From: Devosia sp.
Lineage (GTDB): Bacteria > Pseudomonadota > Alphaproteobacteria > Rhizobiales > Devosiaceae
Direction of reading: 5' to 3'
DNA: 64,000 bases
Assembly: GCF_017744655.1 (NCBI RefSeq)
Contig: NZ_JAGIAW010000001.1
Coordinates: 248,001-312,000 of the forward strand
The notes beneath the pieces are model-generated. The model saw nothing but the letters and a program-made list of their open reading frames with translations, was not told where the DNA came from and searched no databases. Made by a program: the position numbers and the translations under genes. Below, in pieces: positions 1 to 7,894 of this stretch; the first letter of the stretch is position 1, and every line of letters starts with the position of its first letter.

Positions 1-298
1 CATCGTCACCAAGTTTGTTTCGACCAGCGACAATGCCGAACGTTCGGAACTGATGAAGCAGTACCAGCAGATTTTCACCGAGAATGTCTACTCGGTGGGT
101 CTGACCCAGTATCCGGGGGCGCTGATCATCAACAAGCGCTTCGCCAATATCCCGGCCGGTGCCCCGATCTTCATGTTCAACTGGGCTGAAGACAACATCA
201 TCCGCGAACGCGTCTTCGTTCCGGAAGATAAGCAGGGCGATTTCGAACTGCATCCGGAAACGCTGCCTGGCGCTCCGGGCAGTGCCGGTCCGGCCTGA
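1..298 (+). CDS. ABC transporter solute-binding protein, family 5 (3' end only)
   Basis: The reading frame is already open at the left edge (codons start at base 2) and ends in TGA at 296-298, so only about the last 98 residues are present. The text (LTQYPGALIINKRFANIP, then a stretch about a functional Trp-Ala-Glu and a charged tail) looks like the C-terminal lobe of a periplasmic peptide/opine/sugar-type (SBP_bac_5) binding protein. It is followed by two DppB/DppC-type permeases, a double ATPase and an alpha-galactosidase. Inference: it binds alpha-galactosides in the periplasm, like AgpA of Sinorhizobium. The signal peptide and most of the protein lie outside the window. Confidence 0.75.
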   Translation, partial: IVTKFVSTSDNAERSELMKQYQQIFTENVYSVGLTQYPGALIINKRFANIPAGAPIFMFNWAEDNIIRERVFVPEDKQGDFELHPETLPGAPGSAGPA

Positions 299-309
299 TC
301 CGACACAGC

Positions 310-332
310 GAGGGGCGGTCTCGCCGCCCCTC
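310..332 (+). promoter_or_regulatory. Stem-loop between binding-protein and permease genes
   Basis: A perfect 9-bp stem (GAGGGGCGG with CCGCCCCTC, 5-base loop) starts 12 bases after the stop codon of the binding protein. No T-run follows, so it is not a standard terminator. In importer operons such a hairpin commonly protects the upstream message from 3' decay, giving more binding protein than permease. That role is inferred. The rest of the gap to 470 is repeat-like C/G-rich sequence. Confidence 0.5.
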
Positions 333-470
333 ATCCCAGCCCCCTCTGCGGAAGGGTAGGGATCCGTTTAGTGACCTTGGCAGGATCGCGCAATGTCGAC
401 GATCCGCCCCCTCGCCCTCCGGGGAGAGGGTTGGGGGAAGGGGTTGTGCCCCTAGCCAGTGAGGCCGTTC

Positions 471-1481
471 ATGCTTCGATTTCTTATGATGCGCGTGCTT
501 GGCGCGATCCCATTGCTGTTTCTGCTCAGCATTGTGACCTTCGCCATCATCCAAGCGCCACCCGGCGACTATGCCGACTATATCCGCTCAATGCTGATCA
601 ACCAGGGCGGCGTACGGCCGGACCTCGCCGAAATCCAGGCCGAGGCCTATCGCCAGGCCAACGGGCTCAATGACCCGCTGATCATGCAGTATTTCCGCTG
701 GATCACCGGCATCGTGACCCGCTTCGATTTCGGGCACTCGCTCTACTACAACAAGCCGGTCGGCAATGTGATCGCCGAGCGCCTGCCTGCCACCATTGCG
801 CTGGCGCTGGTGTGCCATATCCTTGCCTCGATCCTGGGCATCGGACTCGGCATCATTGCGGCGACCCGCCAGTATAGCTGGACGGATACGCTGCTCGGTA
901 TCATCTCCTTCCTCGGCATGACGATCCCGCGGTTCCTGCTGGCGATCATCATTCTCTACGTTCTGGTGTTCAAGATGAACGTCCAGGAAGTGGGCATGTT
1001 CTTCTCGGCCCGCTGGGGCGGGCAGCCCTGGAGTTGGGGCAAGTTCGTCGATCTCGTCTACCACGTCTGGCCGGTGATCTTCATCGCGACCTTTGGCGGG
1101 CTCGCCTACAATATGCGCGTGATGCGGGCCAATCTGCTCGACGTGCTCAACAGCCAATATGTCGAGACCGCGCGGGCCAAGGGTCTGCCGGAAGGCGCCG
1201 TGATCATGAAGCATGCCGTGCCCAATGCGCTGCATCCGCTGATCGCCTATCAGGGCGTGGTGCTGCCCTATATGCTCACGGGTGAAATCGAGGTCGCGGT
1301 CGTCTTCGGCCTTGCCACGGTCGGACCGGCCATCGTCGGCTCCATGGCCGTGGGCGACGTCTTCGTCACCGCCTCGTTCATGCTGGTGCTCGCCACCACG
1401 CTCATCATCGGCAACATCATTTCCGACCTATTGCTCGTCGCGCTCGATCCGCGCATTCGTCTTGGAGGATCGGCAGAATGA
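471..1481 (+). CDS. ABC transporter permease, DppB/OppB type
   Basis: Inner-membrane channel subunit of the importer. The protein of about 336 residues begins with a hydrophobic helix (LRFLMMRVLGAIPLLFLLS), has five further membrane segments, and carries the EAA-type loop for docking the ATPase (ETARAKGLPEGAVIMKHAVP). Length fits the family. An in-frame GTG at 459 gives four more residues, but GAGG at 461-464 is well spaced for the ATG at 471, so I chose that. It overlaps the next permease by four bases (ATGA), so the two are translationally coupled. With melA at the end of the operon, an alpha-galactoside substrate is likelier than a dipeptide. Confidence 0.88.
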   Translation: MLRFLMMRVLGAIPLLFLLSIVTFAIIQAPPGDYADYIRSMLINQGGVRPDLAEIQAEAYRQANGLNDPLIMQYFRWITGIVTRFDFGHSLYYNKPVGNVIAERLPATIALALVCHILASILGIGLGIIAATRQYSWTDTLLGIISFLGMTIPRFLLAIIILYVLVFKMNVQEVGMFFSARWGGQPWSWGKFVDLVYHVWPVIFIATFGGLAYNMRVMRANLLDVLNSQYVETARAKGLPEGAVIMKHAVPNALHPLIAYQGVVLPYMLTGEIEVAVVFGLATVGPAIVGSMAVGDVFVTASFMLVLATTLIIGNIISDLLLVALDPRIRLGGSAE

Positions 1482-2665
1482 CCAAAGTGGATACGCATTC
1501 CTCCATTCCCCTGCCCACCGATGCTGCCGGTGGCCCCGCGCCGACGCCGGCCGAAGAAGCCGATGTCGCGCCGGTCGTAACCCGCTATGGTTCGGGCAAC
1601 GAGACCTATGCGAGCCTGGTGTGGCGGCGGTTCCGGCGTTCGACCATGGGTATGATTGGCTTGGTTCTTGTGGGGCTGCTGCTGGTTGTCTCCATCTTCG
1701 CCGATTTCTTTGCGGTGATGGACCCGAAGGCGACGAACCTGCCTTTTGCGCCGCCCGACGTGATCGCCTTTCAGGACTCGGCTGGCAATTTCAGCCTGAT
1801 CCCGCATGTTTTCCCCATTGGGGATACAGGTGAATTCGATCCGGTGACGTTTCAGCCGCTGACGGGGCCCGTGCTCGACAATCCGACGCCGACCGGGTTT
1901 TTCGTGCAGGGTTATTCCTATTACTTCCTGTGGCTCATCCCGTCCAATATCCACTTCTTCGGCTCGACCGATGGACGGCCAATCCAGCTTCTGGGAACGG
2001 ACAAGTTCGGACGAGATATTCTCTCGCGCGGTATCGTGGGGTCGCGAATTTCGCTGACCATTGCTCTCGTGGTGGTGGCGTTGACGACGATTGTCGGCAC
2101 GTTGGTCGGGATCACCTCGGGCTATATCGGCGGGCGACTCGATGCCTGGGTGCAGCGGTTTGTCGAGTTTGTCTTGGCCTTTCCGCAATTGCCGCTTTAC
2201 CTGGCTTTGACCTCGCTCATACCGGTCACCGCGCCATCCAATGTGTTTCTGACCTTCGTGATTTTCGTCATGGCGGTGTTGGGCTGGGCGCAGTTGAGCC
2301 GCGAAGTGCGGTCGAAGACGCTGTCGCTGGCGCGGATCGATTATGTGCGGGCGGCGATTGCCGTGGGCTCGTCGGATGGGCGCATCATTACGCGGCATAT
2401 CCTGCCCAATGTGTTGAGCCACATTATCGTGTCGATCACGCTGGCTATTCCGAGTGTTGTGCTGCTCGAGAGCTTCCTTGGTTTCCTCGGCTTTGCCGTG
2501 AAGCCGCCGCTGATTTCCTGGGGCCTGATGCTGCAGGATACGGGGACGTTCTCGGTAATCGGGTCCTATCCGTGGATTCTTTCGCCGGTGATCTTCGTGC
2601 TCATCACCGTCTTTGCCTTCAACGCGCTGGGTGACGGGTTGCGCGATGCGATCGACCCCTATTGA
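1478..2665 (+). CDS. ABC transporter permease, DppC/OppC type
   Basis: Second channel subunit, 395 residues, longer than the usual 280-300. A cytoplasmic tail of about 55 residues precedes the first membrane helix (MGMIGLVLVGLLLVVSIF). A large periplasmic insert of about 100 residues follows, then the phrase LLGTDKFGRDILSRGIVGSR typical of DppC proteins. Five more helices and the EAA loop (DYVRAAIAVGSSDGRIITRH) come after. The ATG overlaps the stop of the preceding permease. It should pair with that permease and the double ATPase to form one importer. Confidence 0.9.
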   Translation: MTKVDTHSSIPLPTDAAGGPAPTPAEEADVAPVVTRYGSGNETYASLVWRRFRRSTMGMIGLVLVGLLLVVSIFADFFAVMDPKATNLPFAPPDVIAFQDSAGNFSLIPHVFPIGDTGEFDPVTFQPLTGPVLDNPTPTGFFVQGYSYYFLWLIPSNIHFFGSTDGRPIQLLGTDKFGRDILSRGIVGSRISLTIALVVVALTTIVGTLVGITSGYIGGRLDAWVQRFVEFVLAFPQLPLYLALTSLIPVTAPSNVFLTFVIFVMAVLGWAQLSREVRSKTLSLARIDYVRAAIAVGSSDGRIITRHILPNVLSHIIVSITLAIPSVVLLESFLGFLGFAVKPPLISWGLMLQDTGTFSVIGSYPWILSPVIFVLITVFAFNALGDGLRDAIDPY

Positions 2666-2675
2666 GGACGCGAAA

Positions 2676-4340
2676 ATGACAACCAGCAATTTTGCGCCTG
2701 CCGAACGGCATGATCTGGGATCGCATGGTCGCGAGCTGATCCTCGATGCCCGCAATGTCGCTGTCGACTTCAAGGTCGAGGGCGGGGTGGTGCAGGCGGT
2801 TAAGGACGTGTCGTTTCAGCTGCACAAGGGCGAGACGATTGCCCTTGTGGGGGAGAGCGGCTCGGGCAAGTCGGTGACGGCGCGTACGCTGATGAAGCTT
2901 CTTACAAAGCGCGCCACCATCGGGAAGAACACGCGCATCACGCTTTCGGGCAAGGATGTCGTGGCGATGAATGATCGCGACATGCGAAAACTGCGCGGCA
3001 ATGACATTGCCATGATCTTTCAGGAGCCGATGAGCTCGCTGAACCCGGTCTATACCGTTGGCCAGCAGATCTGCGAGATCATCCACCTGCACAATCGCGT
3101 CTCGAAGCAAGAGGCCATGAACCGGGCCGAAAAGCTGCTTGAGGAAGTACAGATCCCTGAACCGCGCGCTCGCCTCAACAACTATCCGCACCAGCTTTCG
3201 GGCGGGCAGCGGCAGCGTGTGATGATCGCCATGGCGCTGGCCAACCGGCCGGACGTTCTTATAGCCGACGAGCCCACGACGGCGCTCGACGTGACGGTGC
3301 AGGCGCAGATCCTCAATCTCATCAAGGATCTCAAGGACAAGTATGGCATGGCGGTGATCCTGATCACCCATGACCTGACCGTGGTCCGGCAGTTCTCCGA
3401 CTATGTCTATGTGATGCAGAACGGGGCTGTGCAGGAGCACAACGAGACCGAGGCGCTGTTTGCCAATCCGCAGCATGCCTATACGCGGCACCTGTTGGCA
3501 TCCGAACCCAAGGGCACGGCACTGCCGCTCGAAGAGGGTGCGCATGACACGGTGCTTGAGGGCAAGGAGGTGAAGGTCACCTATACGCTCAAGCGCGGTG
3601 GGCTGTTCAATCCAGACTTCTTTGAACTCAAGGCCGTAGACAATCTCGACATCAAGCTCATGCGGCACGAGACGCTCGGCATTGTCGGCGAGAGTGGGTC
3701 GGGCAAGACCACGTTCGGGCAGGCGCTGATCCGGCTCATCGGCAATCAGGGCGGGCAGATCTTTTTCGACGGCGAGCCGATCCATAACAAGGATCGCAAG
3801 GCAATGCGGCCGCTCCGAAGCCGCATGCAGATCGTGTTCCAGGACCCGTTTGCGAGCCTAAATCCGCGTATGTCGATTGGACAGATCATCGAGGAAGGGT
3901 TGATCGTCAATGGGCTCGGGGCCAATCGCAATGAGCGATTGGAGCGGGTGCGGCAGGCTTTGCGCGATGCGGGCATGCCGGACACCATTCTCAACCGTTT
4001 CCCGCATGAATTCTCGGGCGGGCAGCGCCAGCGTATCGCCATTGCTCGGGCCATTGCGCTCGAGCCTGAATTCATCCTGCTCGACGAGCCGACCTCGGCG
4101 CTCGATCTTTCGGTGCAGGCTCAAATCATCGATCTGCTGCGCAAGCTGCAGAACGAAAAGGGCCTCTCCTATCTCTTCATTTCGCATGACCTGAAGGTGG
4201 TGCGGGCCCTTTGCCATCGGGTGATGGTGATGCAGCACGGCAAGATCGTGGAGCAGGGACCCGTCAACGAAGTTCTCACCAATCCCCAAACCGAATATAC
4301 GGCTCGGCTTGTCCGCGCCGCATTCGAAATCGCTGCCTGA
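2676..4340 (+). CDS. ABC importer ATPase with two fused nucleotide-binding domains (DppD-DppF type)
   Basis: 554 residues containing two complete ABC ATPase domains in one chain. The first has Walker A GESGSGKS at 59-66, a signature LSGGQRQR and a Walker B ending in DEP. The second repeats this with GESGSGKT near residue 350, SGGQRQR and LLDEP. An oligopeptide/dipeptide-type extension follows the first domain (YTRHLLASEPKG). The fused arrangement powers both permeases from one polypeptide. The ATG at 2676, 10 bases after the permease stop, is preferred over an upstream GTG at 2613 that lies inside the permease gene. Confidence 0.92.
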   Translation: MTTSNFAPAERHDLGSHGRELILDARNVAVDFKVEGGVVQAVKDVSFQLHKGETIALVGESGSGKSVTARTLMKLLTKRATIGKNTRITLSGKDVVAMNDRDMRKLRGNDIAMIFQEPMSSLNPVYTVGQQICEIIHLHNRVSKQEAMNRAEKLLEEVQIPEPRARLNNYPHQLSGGQRQRVMIAMALANRPDVLIADEPTTALDVTVQAQILNLIKDLKDKYGMAVILITHDLTVVRQFSDYVYVMQNGAVQEHNETEALFANPQHAYTRHLLASEPKGTALPLEEGAHDTVLEGKEVKVTYTLKRGGLFNPDFFELKAVDNLDIKLMRHETLGIVGESGSGKTTFGQALIRLIGNQGGQIFFDGEPIHNKDRKAMRPLRSRMQIVFQDPFASLNPRMSIGQIIEEGLIVNGLGANRNERLERVRQALRDAGMPDTILNRFPHEFSGGQRQRIAIARAIALEPEFILLDEPTSALDLSVQAQIIDLLRKLQNEKGLSYLFISHDLKVVRALCHRVMVMQHGKIVEQGPVNEVLTNPQTEYTARLVRAAFEIAA

Positions 4341-4360
4341 CGACTGGAGTTTTTTACAAC

Positions 4361-5728
4361 ATGGCGAACCCAAAGATCACTTTCATCGGGGCTGGCTCCT
4401 CGGTGTTCATGAAGAACATTGTCGGCGATATCTTGCAGCGACCGGCGCTGGCTGGTGCGCAGATCCGCCTGATGGACATCAATCCGACGCGGCTTGAAGA
4501 AAGCGCCATCATTGCCAAGAAGCTGGTGGCGACGCTGGGCGTGCCGGCGACTGTTGAGACCTTCTCGAACCAGCGCCAGGCGCTGGACGGTACCAATTTC
4601 GTCGTCGTCTGCTTCCAGATCGGCGGCTATGAGCCGTCCACCGTCGTCGATTTCGACGTGCCCAAGAAGTACAACCTGCGCCAGACGATTGCCGATACGC
4701 TGGGCGTTGGCGGCATCATGCGCGGGTTGCGGACCGTGCCGCATCTCTGGAGCATCTGCGAGGACATGCTGCAGGTCGCGCCCGACGCGATCATGCTTCA
4801 ATACGTCAACCCGATGGCCATCAACACCTGGGCGATCTCGGAAAAATATCCGACGATCAAGCAGGTTGGTCTCTGCCACTCGGTGCAGGGCACGGCGATG
4901 GAACTGGCGCATGACCTCGACATTCCCTACGAGGAAATCCGCTACCGCTCGGCCGGCATCAACCACATGGCCTTCTATCTCAAGTTCGAGCACCGCCAGG
5001 CCGACGGTACCTACAAGGACCTTTACCCCGAACTCCACCGCGCCTATCGCGAGGGCCGTGCGCCGAAACCCGGCTGGAACCCGCGCTGCCCGAACAAGGT
5101 GCGCTACGAGATGATGACGCGCCTCGGTTATTTCGTGACCGAAAGTTCCGAGCACTTTGCCGAGTACACGCCCTATTTCATCAAGGAAGGGCGCGAGGAC
5201 ATCATCGAGAAGTTCGGCATTCCGCTGGATGAATATCCGAAGCGCTGCGTCGAGCAGATCGCCAAGTGGAAGCAGACGTCTGAGGACTATCGCAAGGCCG
5301 ACCGGATCGAGGTCAAGCAGTCCAAGGAATATGCTTCGTCCATCGTCAACTCCGTCTGGACCGGCGAGCCTTCGGTGATCTACGGGAACCTGCGCAACAA
5401 TGGCGTCATCACCTCGCTGCCGTATAATGCGGCGGTGGAAGTGCCTTGCCTCGTGGACGATAACGGGCTGCAGCCGACCTATATCGGCGAACTGCCGCCG
5501 CAGCTTACGGCGCTGATCCGCACCAATATCAATGTGCAGGAACTGACCGTTCGCGCGCTGATCGAGGAAAATCGAGAGCATATCTATCATGCTGCGATGA
5601 TGGACCCGCATACGGCTGCGGAACTGGATCTGGATCAGATCTGGAACCTGGTGGATGATCTGCTCGAGGCGCACGGCGCGATGTTGCCGGAATGGGCACG
5701 CGGGCCGCGCAAGCAGCGCGTGGCGTAG
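4361..5728 (+). CDS. melA: Alpha-galactosidase, glycoside hydrolase family 4
   Basis: 455 residues. The N-terminal Rossmann motif GAGSS (10-14) with Asp39 after the second strand binds NAD, as in GH4 enzymes, which use NAD and Mn2+. Asn150 in VNPMAIN and the GLCHSVQG motif (Cys172-His173-Ser174-Val175) are the substrate and metal ligands. In GH4 the CHSV form marks alpha-galactosidases, whereas CHEV marks alpha-glucosidases and CDMP the 6-phospho enzymes. It lacks a signal peptide, so it cleaves imported melibiose- or raffinose-type sugars in the cytoplasm. It lies 20 bases after the importer ATPase, at the end of the operon and just before a terminator. The same pairing is known from the Sinorhizobium agp-melA locus. 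Confidence 0.92.
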   Translation: MANPKITFIGAGSSVFMKNIVGDILQRPALAGAQIRLMDINPTRLEESAIIAKKLVATLGVPATVETFSNQRQALDGTNFVVVCFQIGGYEPSTVVDFDVPKKYNLRQTIADTLGVGGIMRGLRTVPHLWSICEDMLQVAPDAIMLQYVNPMAINTWAISEKYPTIKQVGLCHSVQGTAMELAHDLDIPYEEIRYRSAGINHMAFYLKFEHRQADGTYKDLYPELHRAYREGRAPKPGWNPRCPNKVRYEMMTRLGYFVTESSEHFAEYTPYFIKEGREDIIEKFGIPLDEYPKRCVEQIAKWKQTSEDYRKADRIEVKQSKEYASSIVNSVWTGEPSVIYGNLRNNGVITSLPYNAAVEVPCLVDDNGLQPTYIGELPPQLTALIRTNINVQELTVRALIEENREHIYHAAMMDPHTAAELDLDQIWNLVDDLLEAHGAMLPEWARGPRKQRVA

Positions 5729-5746
5729 GGGTAGGGTTTCCCGACA

Positions 5747-5785
5747 GGGCCTCGGTGCGGAGCACCGGGGCCTTTTTGTTTTTTG
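5747..5785 (+). terminator. Intrinsic terminator of the importer-melA operon
   Basis: An 11-bp stem (5748-5758 with 5762-5772, one G-T pair, 3-base loop) is followed at once by TTTTT at 5773-5777 and more T's. It begins 20 bases after the melA stop. Confidence 0.88.
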
Positions 5786-5810
5786 GAGGGGAGCCGAAGG
5801 ATGTGAGCCA

Positions 5811-5987
5811 CGGTTCTCCCTTCTCCCCTTGTGGGAGAAGGTGCCCGGAGGGCGGATGAGGGGTACGGTGTTCCGTCACGAACTCCTCTGCGGAGGAGAG
5901 ATACCCCTCACCCTGATTTTCTGCTGAACGCAGAAAATCTGTCCCTCTCCCACAAGGGGCGAGGGGAGGGCGGCAGTTGTGCTTGCC
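5811..5987. repeat. Palindromic intergenic element, copy 1 (about 175 bp)
   Basis: Landmarks, in order: a box reading CTTGTGGGAGAAGGTGCCCG; GGATGAGGGGTA; an inner CTCCTCTGCGGAGGAG palindrome; ATACCCCTCACCCTG; a 10-bp hairpin with loop TGAAC (arms GATTTTCTGC and GCAGAAAATC); and TCCCTCTCCCACAAGGGGCG. The ends are complementary, so the whole unit folds back on itself. The same landmarks recur in order at 30980-31165. Relatives with weaker similarity lie at 24310-24445 and partly at 333-450 and 20325-20375. No protein is encoded. Confidence 0.8.
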
Positions 5988-5989
5988 GT

Positions 5990-6106
5990 CACCCCCTCCC
6001 AGCCTCCCCCATCAAGGGGGAGGTGTTGCATCGAGTTTGGAACTGGATGCGAGCCAAACCACCGGCCTGGCACCTCCCCCTTGATGGGGGAGGTTGGGAG
6101 GGGGTG
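5990..6106. repeat. Long inverted repeat, 36-bp arms
   Basis: The left arm (5990-6025) and right arm (6071-6106) are reverse complements over 36 bases with one mismatch that becomes a G-U pair in RNA. Each arm is itself a small palindrome (CCTCCCCCATCAAGGGGGAGG). The 45-base spacer shows no coding signal. It lies between the convergent melA and pth genes. A reduced relative of one arm occurs near 25890-25925. With the element before it, this fills the gene-free stretch 5786-6129. Confidence 0.8.
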
Positions 6107-6129
6107 TGTGAGCCACGATGTAGGGTAGC

Positions 6130-6828
6130 CTACTCGCCCTTGCCAAACAGCTTGTTGAGCATGTCGGCCATGGGCCCGGACTTCGGCACTTCGGCCTGGG
6201 GCTTGCTCGTGCGAGCCTGGCGAATGTGGCTTTGGGCTTTGGGGGCCGGCTTGGGCTCTTCGGTCCCCTTGGCCGCCAGGGCCAGCTTGTTCATGAAGCC
6301 CGCGTCGTCACCGGCCAGCAGCATGCCGGTGTGGCGGCCGATGTCGTCGAGGAGGGGATCGAGCCAGGTCTTGTCGGCCTTGGCGAAGTCGCCCAGCACG
6401 TGGTGGGTGACGAATTCCTTGCCGGGATGGCCGATGCCGAGGCGGACGCGTTTGTAGTCGAGGCCGATTTGCGGGTCGATGGAGCGGAGGCCATTGTGGC
6501 CGCCATTGCCGCCGCCGACTTTGACGCGCACCTTGCCGGGGGCGAGGTCGAGTTCGTCGTAGAAGACGATGATGTCGGCCGGCGGGATTTTGTAGAAGCT
6601 GGCGACCTTCTGCACGCTATCGCCGGACTTGTTCATGAAGGTTTGCGGCTTCAGGAGCAGTACGCGCTCGCTGCCGATAGTGCCTTCAGCAAGGAGGCCA
6701 GAATTCTTGGACTTCCAGCCGGAAATGCCATTGGCGCGTGCGATGGCGTCGACGGCCATGAAGCCGATATTGTGGCGATTGCCTTCATATTGGCCGCCGG
6801 GATTGCCCAGGCCGACAAGCAGTTTCAT
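6130..6828 (-). CDS. pth: Peptidyl-tRNA hydrolase
   Basis: Releases tRNA from prematurely dropped peptidyl-tRNA in the cytoplasm. 232 residues. The N-terminus MKLLVGLGNPGGQYEGNRHN is the family signature, with catalytic His19. The conserved FMNKSGDSV, FYDELDLAPGK and GGGNGGHNGLRS blocks follow. About 40 extra C-terminal residues, rich in Lys, Pro and Ala, exceed the 190-residue core, a common addition in Rhizobiales. It lies downstream of rplY on the same strand, a conserved pairing, but a terminator and a repeat stand between them, so it may have its own promoter. Confidence 0.96.
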   Translation of the reverse strand: MKLLVGLGNPGGQYEGNRHNIGFMAVDAIARANGISGWKSKNSGLLAEGTIGSERVLLLKPQTFMNKSGDSVQKVASFYKIPPADIIVFYDELDLAPGKVRVKVGGGNGGHNGLRSIDPQIGLDYKRVRLGIGHPGKEFVTHHVLGDFAKADKTWLDPLLDDIGRHTGMLLAGDDAGFMNKLALAAKGTEEPKPAPKAQSHIRQARTSKPQAEVPKSGPMADMLNKLFGKGE

Positions 6829-6856
6829 GGCGCGCTCTAATTTCTACTATTCCGCC

Positions 6857-6931
6857 GGGTCATCCCCGCGGAAGCGGGGATCTCCATTCCAAAACAGGGA
6901 TTCCCGCTTTCGCGGGAATGACACCGTGGAT
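6857..6931. repeat. GCGAAAGC-type palindromic repeat pair
   Basis: Two head-to-head palindromes, TCCCCGCGGAAGCGGGGA and TTCCCGCTTTCGCGGGAA, separated by about 20 bases and ending in TGACACCGTGG. The same arrangement appears at 7797-7866 and 24932-25006. Single halves lie at about 16117-16143 and 61014-61041. REP-like; possibly spread by a transposase encoded elsewhere. Confidence 0.8.
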
Positions 6932-6960
6932 GGAGATAAACCACGTATGCAAAAAGCTCT

Positions 6961-6992
6961 GAAAAAGAAAGGGGCGACCCGAAGGCCGCCCC
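6961..6992 (-). terminator. Intrinsic terminator downstream of rplY
   Basis: On the minus strand a 9-bp stem (GGGGCGGCC with GGTCGCCCC, one G-U pair) is closed by a stable TTCG tetraloop and followed by TTTCTTTTTC. It ends the rplY message before pth. Confidence 0.85.
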
Positions 6993-7015
6993 TAGAGGTT
7001 TCAAGCTTAGGCCGA

Positions 7016-7636
7016 TTACTCGGCTGATGCTTCGCCTTCTTCGGCAGCGTCGCCGCCGCTGGACTTCAGAGCCGACGGAGCAACGATCGTGGCGATCGTC
7101 ACGTCTTCTTCGTGGCTGTGGTCAGCGGAGCCCTTGGGGAGCTTGATGTTCGAGATGTGGACGGTGTCACCGATATCGAGGCCGGTCAGGTCGACGGTCA
7201 CGAATTCGGGGATGCTGTCTGCAGAAACGGTCAGATCGAGCGTGTGGTGCACGATGTTGAGCGTGCCGCCACGCTTCAGGCCGGGGCTTGCTTCTTCGTT
7301 TTCGAAGTGAACCGGAACCTGAACGTTGATCTTGGCGCCCTTGGCGACGCGCAGGAAGTCGATGTGGATCGGCTGATCCATGACGACGTCGAGCTGGTAA
7401 TCGCGCGGGATGACCTTGTGGATCGTGCCATCGACGTCGAGGTCGAGGATGTGCGACTTGAAGCCACCAGCGTAGATGAACTTCAGTGCGTCCTTATAGG
7501 CCACGGAAACGGTGACGGGGGGCTTCTTGTCACCATAGATAACTGCGGGAACGAGTCCCTGACGACGAGCTTCGCGAGCGGCCCCCTTGCCCACTCCGTT
7601 GCGCGCCTGTGCCTTGAGCACTTTATTTTCAGCCAT
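7016..7636 (-). CDS. rplY: 50S ribosomal protein L25/general stress protein Ctc
   Basis: 206 residues, the long (Ctc) form: an N-terminal L25 domain that binds 5S rRNA (MAENKVLKAQARNGVGKGAAREARR, GLVPAVIYGD), then the TL5-type C-terminal beta domain and an acidic Ala/Glu tail (GDAAEEGEASAE). I start at the ATG at 7636. In-frame codons upstream (7645, 7672) would add residues not seen in the family. It is immediately upstream of pth, as in many bacteria. Confidence 0.94.
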   Translation of the reverse strand: MAENKVLKAQARNGVGKGAAREARRQGLVPAVIYGDKKPPVTVSVAYKDALKFIYAGGFKSHILDLDVDGTIHKVIPRDYQLDVVMDQPIHIDFLRVAKGAKINVQVPVHFENEEASPGLKRGGTLNIVHHTLDLTVSADSIPEFVTVDLTGLDIGDTVHISNIKLPKGSADHSHEEDVTIATIVAPSALKSSGGDAAEEGEASAE

Positions 7637-7796
7637 GGAAAGCATCCATTGGGTTGGTGTATGCGTCATCACAACAGCATACGCGCCCGTCCTCCAGGGG
7701 TGACGAGCGCTTCATGCGCCGGGCTATAGAGGAAAGGGGGAGTTGGGGCAAGGGATTCTGCGGGTTGGGGCTATACTTCTCTCTCCTCCGCACGAT

Positions 7797-7866
7797 GTCA
7801 TTCCCGCGAAAGCGGGAACCCCTGTTCAGGCAACGGAGGTTCCCGCTTTCGCGGGAATGACACGGT
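7797..7866. repeat. GCGAAAGC-type palindromic repeat pair
   Basis: Second full copy of the paired element. CATTCCCGCGAAAGCGGGAA and TTCCCGCTTTCGCGGGAATG form a near-perfect inverted repeat around a 27-base centre. It lies between rplY and the ECF sigma gene. Confidence 0.8.
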
Positions 7867-7894
7867 GGGAAAAGACGAGTGTGGTGAGGATTGG

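Noticed and set aside
1268..2773. Minus-strand frame of 501 codons across the two importer permeases
   Set aside because: Arg/His/Gln-rich antisense text; both plus-strand genes have strong membrane and docking motifs.
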